NCBI GenBank assembly: GCA_019509785.1 | Contig: JAEKLQ010000021.1 | Coordinates: 1 to 64,000 of the forward strand | DNA: 64,000 nucleotides | DNA from: Fibrobacterota bacterium | GTDB lineage: Bacteria; Fibrobacterota; Fibrobacteria; UBA11236 | Direction of reading: 5' to 3' | In this document: positions 24,718-34,600 of the stretch, piece by piece | Numbering within the stretch: position 1 is the stretch's first letter | Layout: each line of letters opens with the position of its first letter | The notes under the pieces: generated by a model | What the model was told of the DNA's origin: nothing | The model's database searches: none | The model's input: only the letters and a program-made list of their open reading frames with translations | Translations under genes and position numbers: made by a program

Positions 24718-26039
24718 TGGAGAAGCGCCCCGATAGCGTTCCGGCCCACGCCTTCGTGCTGGGGGCCAACCACCTGACCGCGTCGGTGTCTCTTCGCGAT
24801 CGGCTTCTCTTCTCCGAAGCCGAGTTGCCCGAATTCTGCAAGGCCCTGATGGAGGTGCCCGGCATGCGCGAAGTGGTGGTGCTTTCCACCTGCAATCGCT
24901 CCGAAATCTACGGCATCTCCTCCCAGCCGGTGCAGAGCCGTCCCCTCATCGAGAAATTGTGGGGCGCGGGCAAGGGCGTGAGCGAGGACGAGATCCGCAA
25001 CCATGGTTATTTCCATTCCCAGGGCGATGCCATACGCCACCTGTTCCGGGTGATCGGATCGTTGGACAGCCTGGTGTTGGGCGAGATGCAGATTTTCGGG
25101 CAGATCAAGGAAGCCTATCGCATCGCCGTGGAGGCCCGTTGCGTGGACTTCTACCTGAACCACCTGTTCCAGGCCGGCATCCACGTGGGTAAGCGCGTGC
25201 GCAGCGAAACCGCCATCCACGAAGGGGCCGTGAGCATCAGCTACGCGGCGGTCGAGTTGGCCAAGAAAGTGCTCGGCGAACTGAAGGGGAAAACCGTGGG
25301 CGTGGTGGGCGCAGGCGAAATGGGCGAGCTCGCGGCCCAGCATCTGCATAAGGCCGGCGCGGCCAAATTCATCTTCTTCAACCGCACCCTCGCCACCGCG
25401 GAAAAGCTGGCGGCCGGCTTCGGCGGGGAACTTTGCCTGCTCGCCGATCTGGGCAAGCGCCTACCGCAATGCGATATCCTGGTCTCGGCCACCGGCGCCC
25501 CCGACATGGTTATCACCAAGGCGCATGTGCATGACGCAGCGCGCCAACGCGGCGGCCGGCCGCTCTTCCTGATCGACATCGCCGCCCCGCGCGACATCGA
25601 TCCCGAAGCGGGCCAGGTCTCCAACGCCTACCTCTTCACCATCGACGATCTCAAGAACGTGGTGAACGAGAACGTGGCCCAGCGCAAGGAGGCTTCGCAA
25701 CGGGCCCTGTCCATCGTGGAGGAAGAGGCCGCCAAGGTGGACGGCTGGTTCCAGGGATTGGACGTGGTGCCTACCCTGCGCGTGCTGCGGGACAAGTACC
25801 AGGGCATGGTGGACAAGGAAATCGAGAAATGGGCGGCGGGCCAGCCGGACGAGGTGCGTAAGAAGATGGAGGCCATGGGCAAGAGCTTGCTGAACAAGTT
25901 CCTGCACCATCCCAGCACTCGCCTGAAGCTGTTGGGCGAGCAGGGAGACGGTAAACGGGCGAGCTATTTCGCCGAGTTGCTCTTCGCGTTGGAAGAGGAA
26001 GGCGGCGAAGGCAAGGAAAGCGGACATGGCAAAGGCTGA
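24717..26039 (+). CDS. hemA: Glutamyl-tRNA reductase
   Basis: First committed step of C5 tetrapyrrole synthesis: glutamyl-tRNA to glutamate-1-semialdehyde. The 440-residue protein has ANHLTASVSLRDRL at the N-terminus, the catalytic Cys in LSTCNRSEIY near residue 58, and GSLDSLVLGEMQIFGQIKEA near residue 117. The NADPH loop GVVGAGEMGELAA (~195) and the C-terminal dimerisation helix follow. The ATG is embedded in the stop of the preceding gene (TGATG). The 3' end overlaps hemC by 14 nt. The organism therefore makes heme precursors from glutamate, not from glycine and succinyl-CoA. Confidence 0.95.
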   Translation: MEKRPDSVPAHAFVLGANHLTASVSLRDRLLFSEAELPEFCKALMEVPGMREVVVLSTCNRSEIYGISSQPVQSRPLIEKLWGAGKGVSEDEIRNHGYFHSQGDAIRHLFRVIGSLDSLVLGEMQIFGQIKEAYRIAVEARCVDFYLNHLFQAGIHVGKRVRSETAIHEGAVSISYAAVELAKKVLGELKGKTVGVVGAGEMGELAAQHLHKAGAAKFIFFNRTLATAEKLAAGFGGELCLLADLGKRLPQCDILVSATGAPDMVITKAHVHDAARQRGGRPLFLIDIAAPRDIDPEAGQVSNAYLFTIDDLKNVVNENVAQRKEASQRALSIVEEEAAKVDGWFQGLDVVPTLRVLRDKYQGMVDKEIEKWAAGQPDEVRKKMEAMGKSLLNKFLHHPSTRLKLLGEQGDGKRASYFAELLFALEEEGGEGKESGHGKG

Positions 26040-27114
26040 CGGGAAGACCGGCGAAAAAGCCGGCGGAAACAAGAAAAGCGCGGGAACGGCCGGTGCCCCG
26101 AAGGGTCCGGCGGGCAAAGGCGACTCCGCGGGCAAAGGGACCTTGATCATCGGCACGCGCGGCAGCGCTCTGGCGCTGACCCAGTCGAACATGATGGCCG
26201 AGGCCTTGCGCAAGGCCCATAAGGGCCTGGACGTGCGCCTGGAGATCATCAAGACCTTAGGCGACGCCGATCAGAAGACCAAACTGCACGCCTTCGCGGG
26301 CATGGGCGTGTTCGTGAAGGAGTTGCAGGCGGCGCTCCTGGAAAAGCGCATCGATTGCGCGGTGCATTCCCTGAAGGACGTCCCCGAGGACGAGCCCGAG
26401 GGCCTGGTGCTGGCCGCATTTCCCGAGCGCGAAGATCCCCGCGACGTTTTCATCTCGGATGGGCGCGCCTTCCGCGCCTTGCCACCCGGATCCAAGGTCG
26501 GCACCGGTTCGCCCCGGCGCGTGCTCCAGCTCAGGGCCCTGCGTCCCGATCTGGAGTACGTGGGCGTGCGGGGTAACGTGGACACGCGCATCGGCAAGGT
26601 GCGGAGCGGGGAATTGGCGGGCGTGGTATTGGCCGCCGCGGGCATGCGCCGCCTGGGCCGCGCCGCGGAAATCACCCATCCCTTCTCCTTCCAGGAACTC
26701 ATCCCCGCCATCGGCCAGGCCAGCTTGGGGATCGAATGCCGCGCCAACGACGCGCGCGTGCTCAAATTATTGGAAGCCGTGGACGATCCCGAAACCCACG
26801 ACGCCGTGACCTTGGAACGCGAGTTCATGAAGCGCATCGGCGGGGGCTGTAAGGTTCCTATGGCCGCCCACGTCTATCCCTACGGGGAAGCCTTGCGGAT
26901 GCTGGCGGTGCTGGGCAATCCCGCCACCGGCGCCCTGGCCCGCATCGAGCAGAACCTCGAGGATGACGAAGAGGATGAAATGCTGGAGGAAGTGGCGCTG
27001 CGCATGGAGTCGGAATGCCGGGAAAAAGGCATCCCCCTGCCCCATGATGTCGCCGATCATGCTTTATTGGCGGATGGCCCTTTCGGCGCCTCCGCCTTCG
27101 AGGACGGGCCCTGA
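26026..27114 (+). CDS. hemC: Hydroxymethylbilane synthase (porphobilinogen deaminase)
   Basis: It joins four porphobilinogen units into hydroxymethylbilane. The 362-residue protein shows the opening IIGTRGSALALTQS, HSLKDVP with the catalytic Asp region, GTGSPRRVLQL, and the dipyrromethane cofactor Cys in GGGCKVPMA near residue 284. The first ~38 residues are an extra Lys/Gly/Ala-rich stretch (with repeated AGKG), not part of the fold; an internal start further down is possible, but the coupling to hemA favours the called ATG. It overlaps both neighbours (14 nt with hemA, 1 nt with hemD). Confidence 0.94.
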   Translation: MAKADGKTGEKAGGNKKSAGTAGAPKGPAGKGDSAGKGTLIIGTRGSALALTQSNMMAEALRKAHKGLDVRLEIIKTLGDADQKTKLHAFAGMGVFVKELQAALLEKRIDCAVHSLKDVPEDEPEGLVLAAFPEREDPRDVFISDGRAFRALPPGSKVGTGSPRRVLQLRALRPDLEYVGVRGNVDTRIGKVRSGELAGVVLAAAGMRRLGRAAEITHPFSFQELIPAIGQASLGIECRANDARVLKLLEAVDDPETHDAVTLEREFMKRIGGGCKVPMAAHVYPYGEALRMLAVLGNPATGALARIEQNLEDDEEDEMLEEVALRMESECREKGIPLPHDVADHALLADGPFGASAFEDGP

Positions 27115-27950
27115 TGGCCGTGGTCCTCAATACGCGGCCCGCCGATCAGAACGCCGGATTGTCGGCGCTTTTGAAGGCCGCCGGATTCGATCCCCTGGAG
27201 ATCCCTCTGGTCGGCATCGAACCCGAACCCGAGGGCCTGGATCGCCTTCGCCACATGCAGCCCACCGGCTTCACCGGCATCTTCCTCTCCAGCCCCAACG
27301 GCCTGCGCCAGATGGCGGGCGGGCTCATGCCCGTCGAGTTGGAACCCTGGATGGCCAAGCCTTTCTACCTCGTAGGCCCCAAGGCCGGGGCCCTGGTCCG
27401 CGAGAACGGGGGCCGGGTCGCCTTCCATCCCCAAGAAGCCTCCCTGGAAGGCTTTCTCAAGGAATACGCGCCCTCGTCCAAGGGTAACGCGGGAGTAACG
27501 GGCCTGGTCCTGGCCCAGCGTTGGCTGCACCCCTGCTCCGTCTCCACGCGCCTCGACCCGGCGGCCTTCCGGAAAAAGGGGATCGAAGTCGAGAACCTCC
27601 CCGTCTATCGCCCGGGCGCGAATCCCGAAGCTCCCGGCCTGCTGGACCGGCATGCGGCCTCCCTCGACGCCATCGTGTTTTGCTCCGGTTCCGCCGTGGC
27701 CAACTTCTTCGCCGCCGCCCCGCCCGCCTTGGCCGCGCGCCTGGGCAAGAAGGACGGCGTACTGGCCGTATCCATCGGCCCTTCGACATCCCAAGCGCTG
27801 GGGGAAAAGGGCGTCGAGCAGGGTTGCGAGGCCGCCCATGCGGACGACCCCGGCCTGGTGGACGCCTTGAAGCAAGCCTTCGGATCCCGGGCCACCCGTA
27901 TCCTTTCGCGCGCGGCCCCGCCGCCAAAGCCCCCGGAGAAGAAACCATGA
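27114..27950 (+). CDS. hemD: Uroporphyrinogen-III synthase
   Basis: The 278-residue product has the two-domain alpha/beta pattern of HemD: an N-terminal [16 protein letters not shown], the [13 protein letters not shown] segment, and the C-terminal [15 protein letters not shown] with [11 protein letters not shown]. HemD sequences diverge strongly, so position between hemC and hemL is important support. It cyclises hydroxymethylbilane with ring-D inversion. The C-terminus ends in a Pro/Lys-rich tail that overlaps the hemL start by 4 nt (ATGA). Confidence 0.9.
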   Translation: MAVVLNTRPADQNAGLSALLKAAGFDPLEIPLVGIEPEPEGLDRLRHMQPTGFTGIFLSSPNGLRQMAGGLMPVELEPWMAKPFYLVGPKAGALVRENGGRVAFHPQEASLEGFLKEYAPSSKGNAGVTGLVLAQRWLHPCSVSTRLDPAAFRKKGIEVENLPVYRPGANPEAPGLLDRHAASLDAIVFCSGSAVANFFAAAPPALAARLGKKDGVLAVSIGPSTSQALGEKGVEQGCEAAHADDPGLVDALKQAFGSRATRILSRAAPPPKPPEKKP

Positions 27951-29230
27951 CCTCGTCCCATGCCGCCCGCCATGAACGCGCTAAGAACGTCATCCCCGGC
28001 GGGGTCAATTCGCCCGTGCGCGCCTTCCAATCCGTAGGCGGCGCCCCGGTCTTCATGCGCTCGGCCAAGGGGCCCTACATCACCGACGCGGACGGCCGCG
28101 AATACATCGATTACGTCTGCTCGTGGGGGCCGATGATCCTGGGCCATGCCCATCCCGCCGTCATCGAAGCGGTTATCCGCGCCGCCAAGGACGGCACCAG
28201 CTTCGGGGCCTGCACCGAAGCGGAAACCGAAATGGCGGAAGCGGTGCGCGCTTGCGTTCCCTCGTGCCAGAAGGTGCGCCTCACCTGCTCGGGCACCGAG
28301 GCCACCATGAGCGCGGTGCGTCTGGCCAGGGGCTATACCGGCCGCGAGAAGATCGTGAAGTTCCGCGGCTGCTACCATGGCCACGGCGATAGCTTCCTGA
28401 TTTCCGCGGGCTCGGGCGCGCTCACCCTGGGGAATCCCTCCAGCCCGGGCGTGACCAAGGGTAGCGCTCAAGATACCCTACCGGCCGAGTACAACGACCT
28501 GGCTTCGGTGCAGGCCGTGTTCCGGGCCAATCCCGATTCCATCGCCGCCATCATAGTGGAGCCGGTGGCGGGTAACATGGGTGTCTTGCTTCCCGAACCT
28601 GGCTTTCTGCAAGGACTGCGGGCCTTATGCGACGGCAAAAAGACCTTGCTCATCTTCGACGAGGTCATCACCGGTTTCCGTTTGGGGCTTGCGGGGGCCC
28701 AAGGTTACTACGGCGTTACCCCGGACCTGACGACCCTGGGCAAGATCCTGGGCGGAGGACTTCCTCTCGCGGCTTATGGCGGAAGGGCGGACATCATGGA
28801 TATGATGAGCCCCGTGGGGCCGGTCTATCAGGCGGGGACCCTGGCCGGCAATCCCGTCGCGACCGCCGCCGGCCTGGCCAACCTGGCCGAACTGCGGAAG
28901 CCCGGGTTTTACGAGGCCTTGAACCGCAAAGCCGAAGGCTGGGAGAAGGATTTGCGCTCGGCCCTTTCCGGGCTGGAGGCCCCCTGGTGCCTGAACCGGG
29001 TGTGTTCCATGCTCACGGTGTTCTTCACCGGCGGCCCGGTGCGGGACTATGATTCGGCGATCAAGGCGGATGCCAAGCTTTATGGCCGCTTCTTCCACGC
29101 CATGCTGGACCAGGGCTTTTACCTGGCGCCTTCCCAATTCGAAGCGGCCTTCTTGTCGGCGGCCCATGACGGCGCCGTGCTGGCGAAAACGGCGGAAGCC
29201 GTCAGGAAAGCGGTCGCCGCGCTCGCTTGA
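27947..29230 (+). CDS. hemL: Glutamate-1-semialdehyde 2,1-aminomutase
   Basis: A PLP enzyme making 5-aminolevulinate from the HemA product. The 427-residue protein has [16 protein letters not shown] at the start, [18 protein letters not shown] near 120, and EPVAGNMG with FDEVITGFR near 205-245. The PLP Lys is in [11 protein letters not shown] near residue 267, with AGTLAGNP after it. The ATG at 27947 overlaps the hemD stop. hemB, needed for the next step, is not in this operon. No clear terminator was seen after the stop. Confidence 0.95.
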   Translation: MTSSHAARHERAKNVIPGGVNSPVRAFQSVGGAPVFMRSAKGPYITDADGREYIDYVCSWGPMILGHAHPAVIEAVIRAAKDGTSFGACTEAETEMAEAVRACVPSCQKVRLTCSGTEATMSAVRLARGYTGREKIVKFRGCYHGHGDSFLISAGSGALTLGNPSSPGVTKGSAQDTLPAEYNDLASVQAVFRANPDSIAAIIVEPVAGNMGVLLPEPGFLQGLRALCDGKKTLLIFDEVITGFRLGLAGAQGYYGVTPDLTTLGKILGGGLPLAAYGGRADIMDMMSPVGPVYQAGTLAGNPVATAAGLANLAELRKPGFYEALNRKAEGWEKDLRSALSGLEAPWCLNRVCSMLTVFFTGGPVRDYDSAIKADAKLYGRFFHAMLDQGFYLAPSQFEAAFLSAAHDGAVLAKTAEAVRKAVAALA

Positions 29231-29285
29231 TTCGCCTCGCTTGATTCCCGGGATGCGCTACCCATCCATGCGCCGAACCTGGCTG

Positions 29286-29798
29286 CTACTGAAGTCCGAT
29301 CAGATCGATCTTCATCGATACCCCGATGGTATTGTCTCCTGATGATCCGGGATAAATCCGGTAAAAGAAATTGACGGCCATGCCCCTATCCATTTGGCGC
29401 AAGGGAATGGGGATGCACAAATCGGGGGCCAAGAACTCCCCGAAGCCCTTATCGGAGAAGGACAAGCCCGCCTCGAAAAGGAAAAGCGCCGCCCCGAATT
29501 CCATCCCAGCCTCGATCCGATGATGCTGGAATTCATACCTGGCCAGGCCGCCGAGCAGCAGAATGCCATCGGGTTCGAGGCCGTTCTTTCCGGCCGATAA
29601 TTCCAGACCCGGCCCGGCCTTGGTCAGGGTCATGCCCGGATTGACGAAATAGAATGTCCCCATTCCGCTCATCGGGTCGGATCTGGAATCGGAAAGAGAA
29701 GCCAAGATCAGCAAGATAAGCGAGCCTAGGCTTCGCGTAGAAAGCCATTTCGGGCAGGCGCCGACTATCCTTCGTTCGCCGACCTCGAGATTCATCAT
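29286..29798 (-). CDS. Secreted protein, possibly a small outer-membrane beta-barrel, unknown function
   Basis: The 170-residue product has a basic N-terminal region then a hydrophobic stretch (SLGSLILLILASLS), a probable signal peptide. The rest alternates polar and apolar residues (LELSAGKNG, GGLARYEFQHHRIEAGMEFGAALF, GMAVNFFYRIYP), as in small barrels. No family was recognised. An upstream TTG at 29873 is possible, but the ATG at 29798 has AGGG about 8 nt ahead. It stands alone between hemL, which converges on it, and the divergent peroxiredoxin gene. Confidence 0.5.
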   Translation of the reverse strand: MMNLEVGERRIVGACPKWLSTRSLGSLILLILASLSDSRSDPMSGMGTFYFVNPGMTLTKAGPGLELSAGKNGLEPDGILLLGGLARYEFQHHRIEAGMEFGAALFLFEAGLSFSDKGFGEFLAPDLCIPIPLRQMDRGMAVNFFYRIYPGSSGDNTIGVSMKIDLIGLQ

Positions 29799-30025
29799 GA
29801 AATCGCCCTGCATTTCCTGGTTCGCGAAGTTCTGCAAAAAAGCGGCAACCGCAATCCTTTGCTTAGAATCCAAATGCTTAGCATTTACCGGGATTCATTC
29901 CAAGTAGGGCCATCAATCCGACATCGGCGCCCCGTAAAAATCGATATTAGATCGGAGCCGCTCTCCAAGGGCGGCCCGTCCGCATTCTTCTTTTCCGGGC
30001 GGTTTTCCAAGCAAGGAGACGAACC

Positions 30026-30505
30026 ATGAGCGTGTTGCAACCAGGCCAGACGGCGCCCGAATTCGCATTGCCGGCCGCCTACGATCATAAGGTCTCGCTC
30101 TCGGAATTCCGCGGCGGGAACCTCATCCTCATCTTCTACCCCGCCGATTGGAGCCCCGTCTGCTCCGACGAGCTGTCGGTCTTCAACGAAATCCTCCCGA
30201 TGCTTAAGGAATTTAACGCCCAGATCCTGGGCATATCCGTGGATGGACCCTGGTGCCACCAAGCTTTCCGCCAGGCCCGCAACATCAAATTCCCGCTACT
30301 CTCCGACTTCGAGCCGAAGGGCGAGGTCGCGCGCAAGTACGGATCCTATCGCGAGGGCGAAGGCACCAGCGAAAGGTCCCTCTACGTAATCGATGGCGAA
30401 GGCATCATCCGTTGGAGCTATCTCTCGCCCCTGGGCGTGAACCCCGGCGCCGACGGCGTCCTCGATGCCCTTGAGTCCCTATCCCATGCGGAGGTTTCCC
30501 GATGA
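30026..30505 (+). CDS. Peroxiredoxin (AhpC/TSA family)
   Basis: The 159-residue thiol peroxidase has a thioredoxin fold with the peroxidatic Cys in FYPADWSPVCSDEL near residue 51 and the downstream Arg in the RSLYVIDGEG region. A clear resolving Cys of the AhpC type is not seen; one further Cys (PWCHQAF, ~residue 82) could serve, so it may be an AhpE-like or atypical 2-Cys form. GGAGA lies 8 nt upstream of the ATG. Its stop overlaps the next gene, a DsbA-like oxidoreductase, by 4 nt, so the two probably act together in redox protection. An inverted repeat AAATGC/GCATTT at 29872-29886 lies in the divergent upstream region. Confidence 0.9.
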   Translation: MSVLQPGQTAPEFALPAAYDHKVSLSEFRGGNLILIFYPADWSPVCSDELSVFNEILPMLKEFNAQILGISVDGPWCHQAFRQARNIKFPLLSDFEPKGEVARKYGSYREGEGTSERSLYVIDGEGIIRWSYLSPLGVNPGADGVLDALESLSHAEVSR

Positions 30506-31041
30506 GCCCCACAACCCGGCTGCGCCTTCCCGTCAACGAGAAGGATCATAAGGAGGGGCCGTCGAACGCGCCCATCGTGATCGTCGAATACGGGGATTTC
30601 CAATGCCCCCATTGCGGCCGCGCCTATCCCGTCATGAAGCGTTTGAAAAAAACCTTGGGCGATAACCTGCTCTTCGTCTACCGCCACTTCCCCATGGCCG
30701 AAGCCCACCCGGACGCGCCGAATGCCGCGCGCGCCGCGGAAGCCGCCGGGAGGCAGGGCCGGTTCTGGGAAATGCATTCCTTGTTATTCGAAAACCAAAA
30801 CGCATTGGACTCCGATAGCCTGGTCGGCTACGCGGAATCGCTGGATCTGGATATGGAACGCTGGCTCCTCGACATGGACAGCGACGAGATCGAAGCCAAG
30901 GTCGAAGAGGACTTCAAGAGCGGCGTGCGGAGCGGCGCGAACGGAACACCGACTTTTTTCGTGAACGGTTCCAGATACGACGGGGATTGGGCGTACGAGC
31001 CGTTTTTGGAGGCGATTTCCTCCGGCGTCACCGAGGCGTAG
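30502..31041 (+). CDS. DsbA-like thioredoxin-fold oxidoreductase (no signal peptide)
   Basis: The 179-residue protein has the CPHC active site in YGDFQCPHCGRAYP near residue 35, a helical insert, and the cis-Pro loop GTPTFFVNG near residue 150, as in the DsbA/FrnE/thioredoxin_4 family. No signal peptide is present, so it should be cytoplasmic and may act as a disulfide reductase or isomerase, for example reducing the peroxiredoxin encoded just upstream (ATGA overlap). The 3' end overlaps the convergent cytochrome gene by 14 nt. Confidence 0.88.
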   Translation: MSPTTRLRLPVNEKDHKEGPSNAPIVIVEYGDFQCPHCGRAYPVMKRLKKTLGDNLLFVYRHFPMAEAHPDAPNAARAAEAAGRQGRFWEMHSLLFENQNALDSDSLVGYAESLDLDMERWLLDMDSDEIEAKVEEDFKSGVRSGANGTPTFFVNGSRYDGDWAYEPFLEAISSGVTEA

Positions 31042-31540
31042 ATTTGCCCGCCGCCGCGGCATAGGCGGCGTAACCGGCGGAATCCATCGAGGGCAGCTTC
31101 TTCAAGAAGGCTACAATAGACCACAATTCATGTTCATCGTGGGTCGATCCGAAGGCGGGCATGCCGCTCATCTTGATCCCGAATTTCGTAATCCAATAAA
31201 GTTCGCCCGGGCTCCATTCCTCCGCGGGATGCTTCAGCTTGGGCGCCTTCGGATATAGGCCTTTGGCGTATTCGGAGGCCGGCACTCCCGGGGCGCCGTG
31301 GCAATCGACGCACATCTCCTGATAATGGCTGAACCCGAGATTAACCATGGCGGTATCCTCGAGGTTGGGAGCCGCGATGCCCTTGGCGTGGCGCTTTACC
31401 GAGTTATCCATGGTCATGGAAATCAGCCTTTTGACTATCGGCCAATGGGGTGTCGCTGCGGATATGTCATAGGTTCCGGAATAGATGAAGGCGAGTCCCC
31501 CAACGACCAGCAAGAGAACAAGGGTCAACAGCTTTTTCAA
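31028..31540 (-). CDS. Membrane-anchored or secreted c-type cytochrome
   Basis: The 170-residue protein starts with an uncleaved or cleaved signal anchor (KKLLTLVLLLVVGGLAFIYSG). One heme-binding CVDCH lies near residue 82, and a likely axial Met is in IKMSGMPAFG near residue 128, typical of class I cytochrome c. The called TTG start at 31540 has GGGAGG about 6 nt upstream; the frame stays open for 10 more codons. It could carry electrons in a periplasmic respiratory chain. It is monocistronic here and overlaps the end of the convergent DsbA-like gene. Confidence 0.85.
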   Translation of the reverse strand: MKKLLTLVLLLVVGGLAFIYSGTYDISAATPHWPIVKRLISMTMDNSVKRHAKGIAAPNLEDTAMVNLGFSHYQEMCVDCHGAPGVPASEYAKGLYPKAPKLKHPAEEWSPGELYWITKFGIKMSGMPAFGSTHDEHELWSIVAFLKKLPSMDSAGYAAYAAAAGKSTPR

Positions 31541-31612
31541 AACGCCTCCCGGTAAAACGGACGAGTACAACCGCCAACTTAGAAAAAGTGTTTTTTCCGA
31601 TCGGTCCGCTCT

Positions 31613-31647
31613 GGCAAAAAAATAGCCTAGCCTTTTCAGGCTAGGCC
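31613..31647 (-). terminator. Intrinsic terminator of the PKD-lipoprotein gene
   Basis: Read on the minus strand, GCCTAGCC (31646-31639) pairs with GGCTAGGC (31632-31625) around a 6-nt loop, then a run of seven T follows (31620-31614). It ends the transcript of the gene at 31675-35184. Confidence 0.85.
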
Positions 31648-31674
31648 ATCAGAAATACGAGGCTCCGCCTGCTA

Positions 31675-34600
31675 CTACGGAGTCGTAGGTTGAGGTTGAG
31701 ACTGCGCTTTTTCCACCGGTATAGTCGTGGCGGAAACGGGGGACGTCGTGATAGGGTCGGTAGTTATCGGAGGGCCGATTATGATGCAGCACAGCTTGCA
31801 GCAGGGATAAGCGGCGGTGTAATTAACGTCGGCTGTGACGGGATCCGTGGTGGTCCCGCGGTTGACGTTGAATAAGACCCCATCCTTATTCCATTGCGTG
31901 AATTTAGTACCGGAAGCATTCGTGCTATCGGTTGTGATATTCCACTTGGTGCCGAAGCTGGCAGGGGTGACGACCGAATCCGGTCCAGACCCGACGAGGC
32001 AGAAATGGAGGATACAAAGCCGCGGATCGGTGCAGGTGGTAACTTGGTTCACGCAGAGATCGTGCCCGTAAATCTTCAAGGTAAAAGATCGCACGTCAAA
32101 GGCCGCCGCAACCGTGTGGTTCGCGGCGATCCCCGACAGCGAGTATGTCGAGGTGTTCATCCGGTCGCCGGTGAGGCTCGCCACCACATCGGTTCCGTTG
32201 TCCGTGAAGGCCGAAACCCACACGCCTGTCGAAGGTGAGCCGGAGACCATGGTGATGGCCTGGGTGCTCCCCGAATCCACTTCCGTCGTCCCGACGGGCG
32301 AGATGGTCCCGGTTCCGGTAACGCTGGTCGTAAGCGTATAGGTCTTCAAAAACGTCGCCACCAGGGTATGGCTCTTCGTCACGTTGGTCAGCTTATAGGT
32401 CTTCGGCCCGAACTTCGTCGCCGTGCCGAGGGACGCCAAAGCCGCTCCGCTATCCGTAACCGACAAGATCCGGTATCCTACCAGCGGTGTCAACGTGATC
32501 GAAGTATCCTTCCCATGCTGGATTTGGATGCTGGCATGGTCGAATGCGCCGCCCACGAAGCCCGAAATGGTTCCGGTAATGGTATAGACGTTGATGGCGA
32601 AGGAACCCGTGGCCCGCACCGTCGCGGCCTTTACCGTCAGCTTGGCCGGATTGGCCGTCGAATCCGAAGACCCGGTCCCGAAAGTTCCGGACCCCTCGGT
32701 CAACGCCCACTTGGCGAAATGGAAGCCCGTCGAATCGGGCGCCTTCAGATTGACCACGGCGCCCAGCGGGGCTTCCAGCGAATCGACGACGATGGTCACG
32801 GCTCCGATGGCGCGGGAGACGATGACCTTGGCGCGGCGGACCACTTTCACCGTATAGGTCGACTTGGCTTTGCCGTCTTGGGCGGTCACGACGATCTTGA
32901 AAAGGTTATCGCCCACGTCCAGGGCCAAGGGGCTGCTGACGGTGCCCGAGGTCAAGGCCGTATCGTTCACCGTCAGCTTGGCGGCGGGATGGGATGCGGT
33001 GGGCTTCACGGTGACCGAAGCGACCTTGAAGGCCACGGTGTCGGCGTAGTCGAAGATATCGCTCTTGAAGGACGGCTTGAGGACGAAGCCGGCAGGGTCG
33101 AGTTTAGCGAGGCTGGCATCCGTGCTGGGGGCGCGGGTGACGGCGATGCTGTACGACTTCTGGGTGCCGTCCTGCGCGGTTACCACGATTTCGAAGGCTT
33201 TCAAAGTGGTACCCACGGCCAAGGCGACCGAATCGGAGGACTTGCCCGAGGCGACCGGTTTGCCGTTGATGAGAAGGGAAGCCGCGGGGTCGGTCGTGGT
33301 CGCGACGACTCCCACCAGGCTATCGGTATAGGCTACGGCCATGGAGTAGGCCACGGTCACCGGCTTGAAGGACGGCGTCAAGGTACCGGCCGAGGGGATG
33401 AGGCTCGAGAGATCGTTGTTGGATTTGGACGGCGGGAGCAGGGTCACCACCATGGTGTCTTCCGCGCTGTTGCCGTCGTCATCGGTGACGCGGCCTATCA
33501 CGACGACCTTACCCGTATCGCCCGGCACCACCATGCTGGTATCCTGCTTGCCGAGGTTCAGGAAAGACGCGGAGCCGACCTTGATTTCGCGCTTGGCGAT
33601 CGCGCCGAACTTGTCCGATCCCTTCACCGAGAAATTCACCGGGGAGCCGGCGATGACCGAAATGTCCGGGCCCATATCCGCGGTCGGCGGATCGAGTACG
33701 ACGGTGATGAGGACCGAGTCGGTGCCGGTCTTGCCGGCGTCATCGGTGGCGTAGAGGGTGGCCACGTATTTGCCGGGCGCGGAGTACTTATGCCCGCCCT
33801 TGATGGAAGCGGTGGAATCGTTGGCCTTGATGCTATCGTCGAGCTTTCCGTCGCCATCGTAGTCCCATCCGACCAGGGCCACCTTGCCTTCGGCATCGCG
33901 GACCTTGGCTTCCAGGGCCACGAAGTCGTTGATGGAAACGAGGGTATCCTTGCTCTTGCTTACGGTTTCGGGCGGCTGATTGCCGATGTCGACCGTGACG
34001 GTCGCGACGGCTTCGTTGCCTTCGCTATCGCGCACCAGGAAATGGACTTGGTGGGAACCTTCCTTGGTGAAGGTGGTGGTTTGGGTGGGGAGGTCCGCTA
34101 CGTTGCCCAGGAACGGGCCGGGCAGGCTATCGTCCCAGGTGCTGTCCCCGTCGAGGTCCCATTTGAACATCACGATGGAACCGAACTCCTGGGTGGCCTT
34201 GGGCGAGAAGTCGATGGGGGAATTGACGGCGGCGCCGGACTTGTTGGAGACGGTGAGAACGGGTACGTCGCGTTTGACGCGGATACGCGCGAGCGCGGAA
34301 GCATCGCCGAACTTGGCCATGACCGTGGCGACGCCTTCCTTGAGGCCGTGAACGCGGCCTTGGTCGTCCACCTTCACGACCGCCTCGTCGGAGGAAGACC
34401 AGGCGATTTCCCCGTCCTTGGCGTCCGGCGCGGTGGAAGCCTTGAGAACGCTGTCGGGCCCGCCCAGGTACAGACTGAGGGAATCGGGTTGCAAGGAGAT
34501 GCTGCGGCCGCCTGTCGATCCGATCTGGACAACGATTACGGCCGTTTTGGTGGAGTCGTGCTTGGCCCGGGCCCTGACATGGGCCGTGCCGTTCTTGAGG

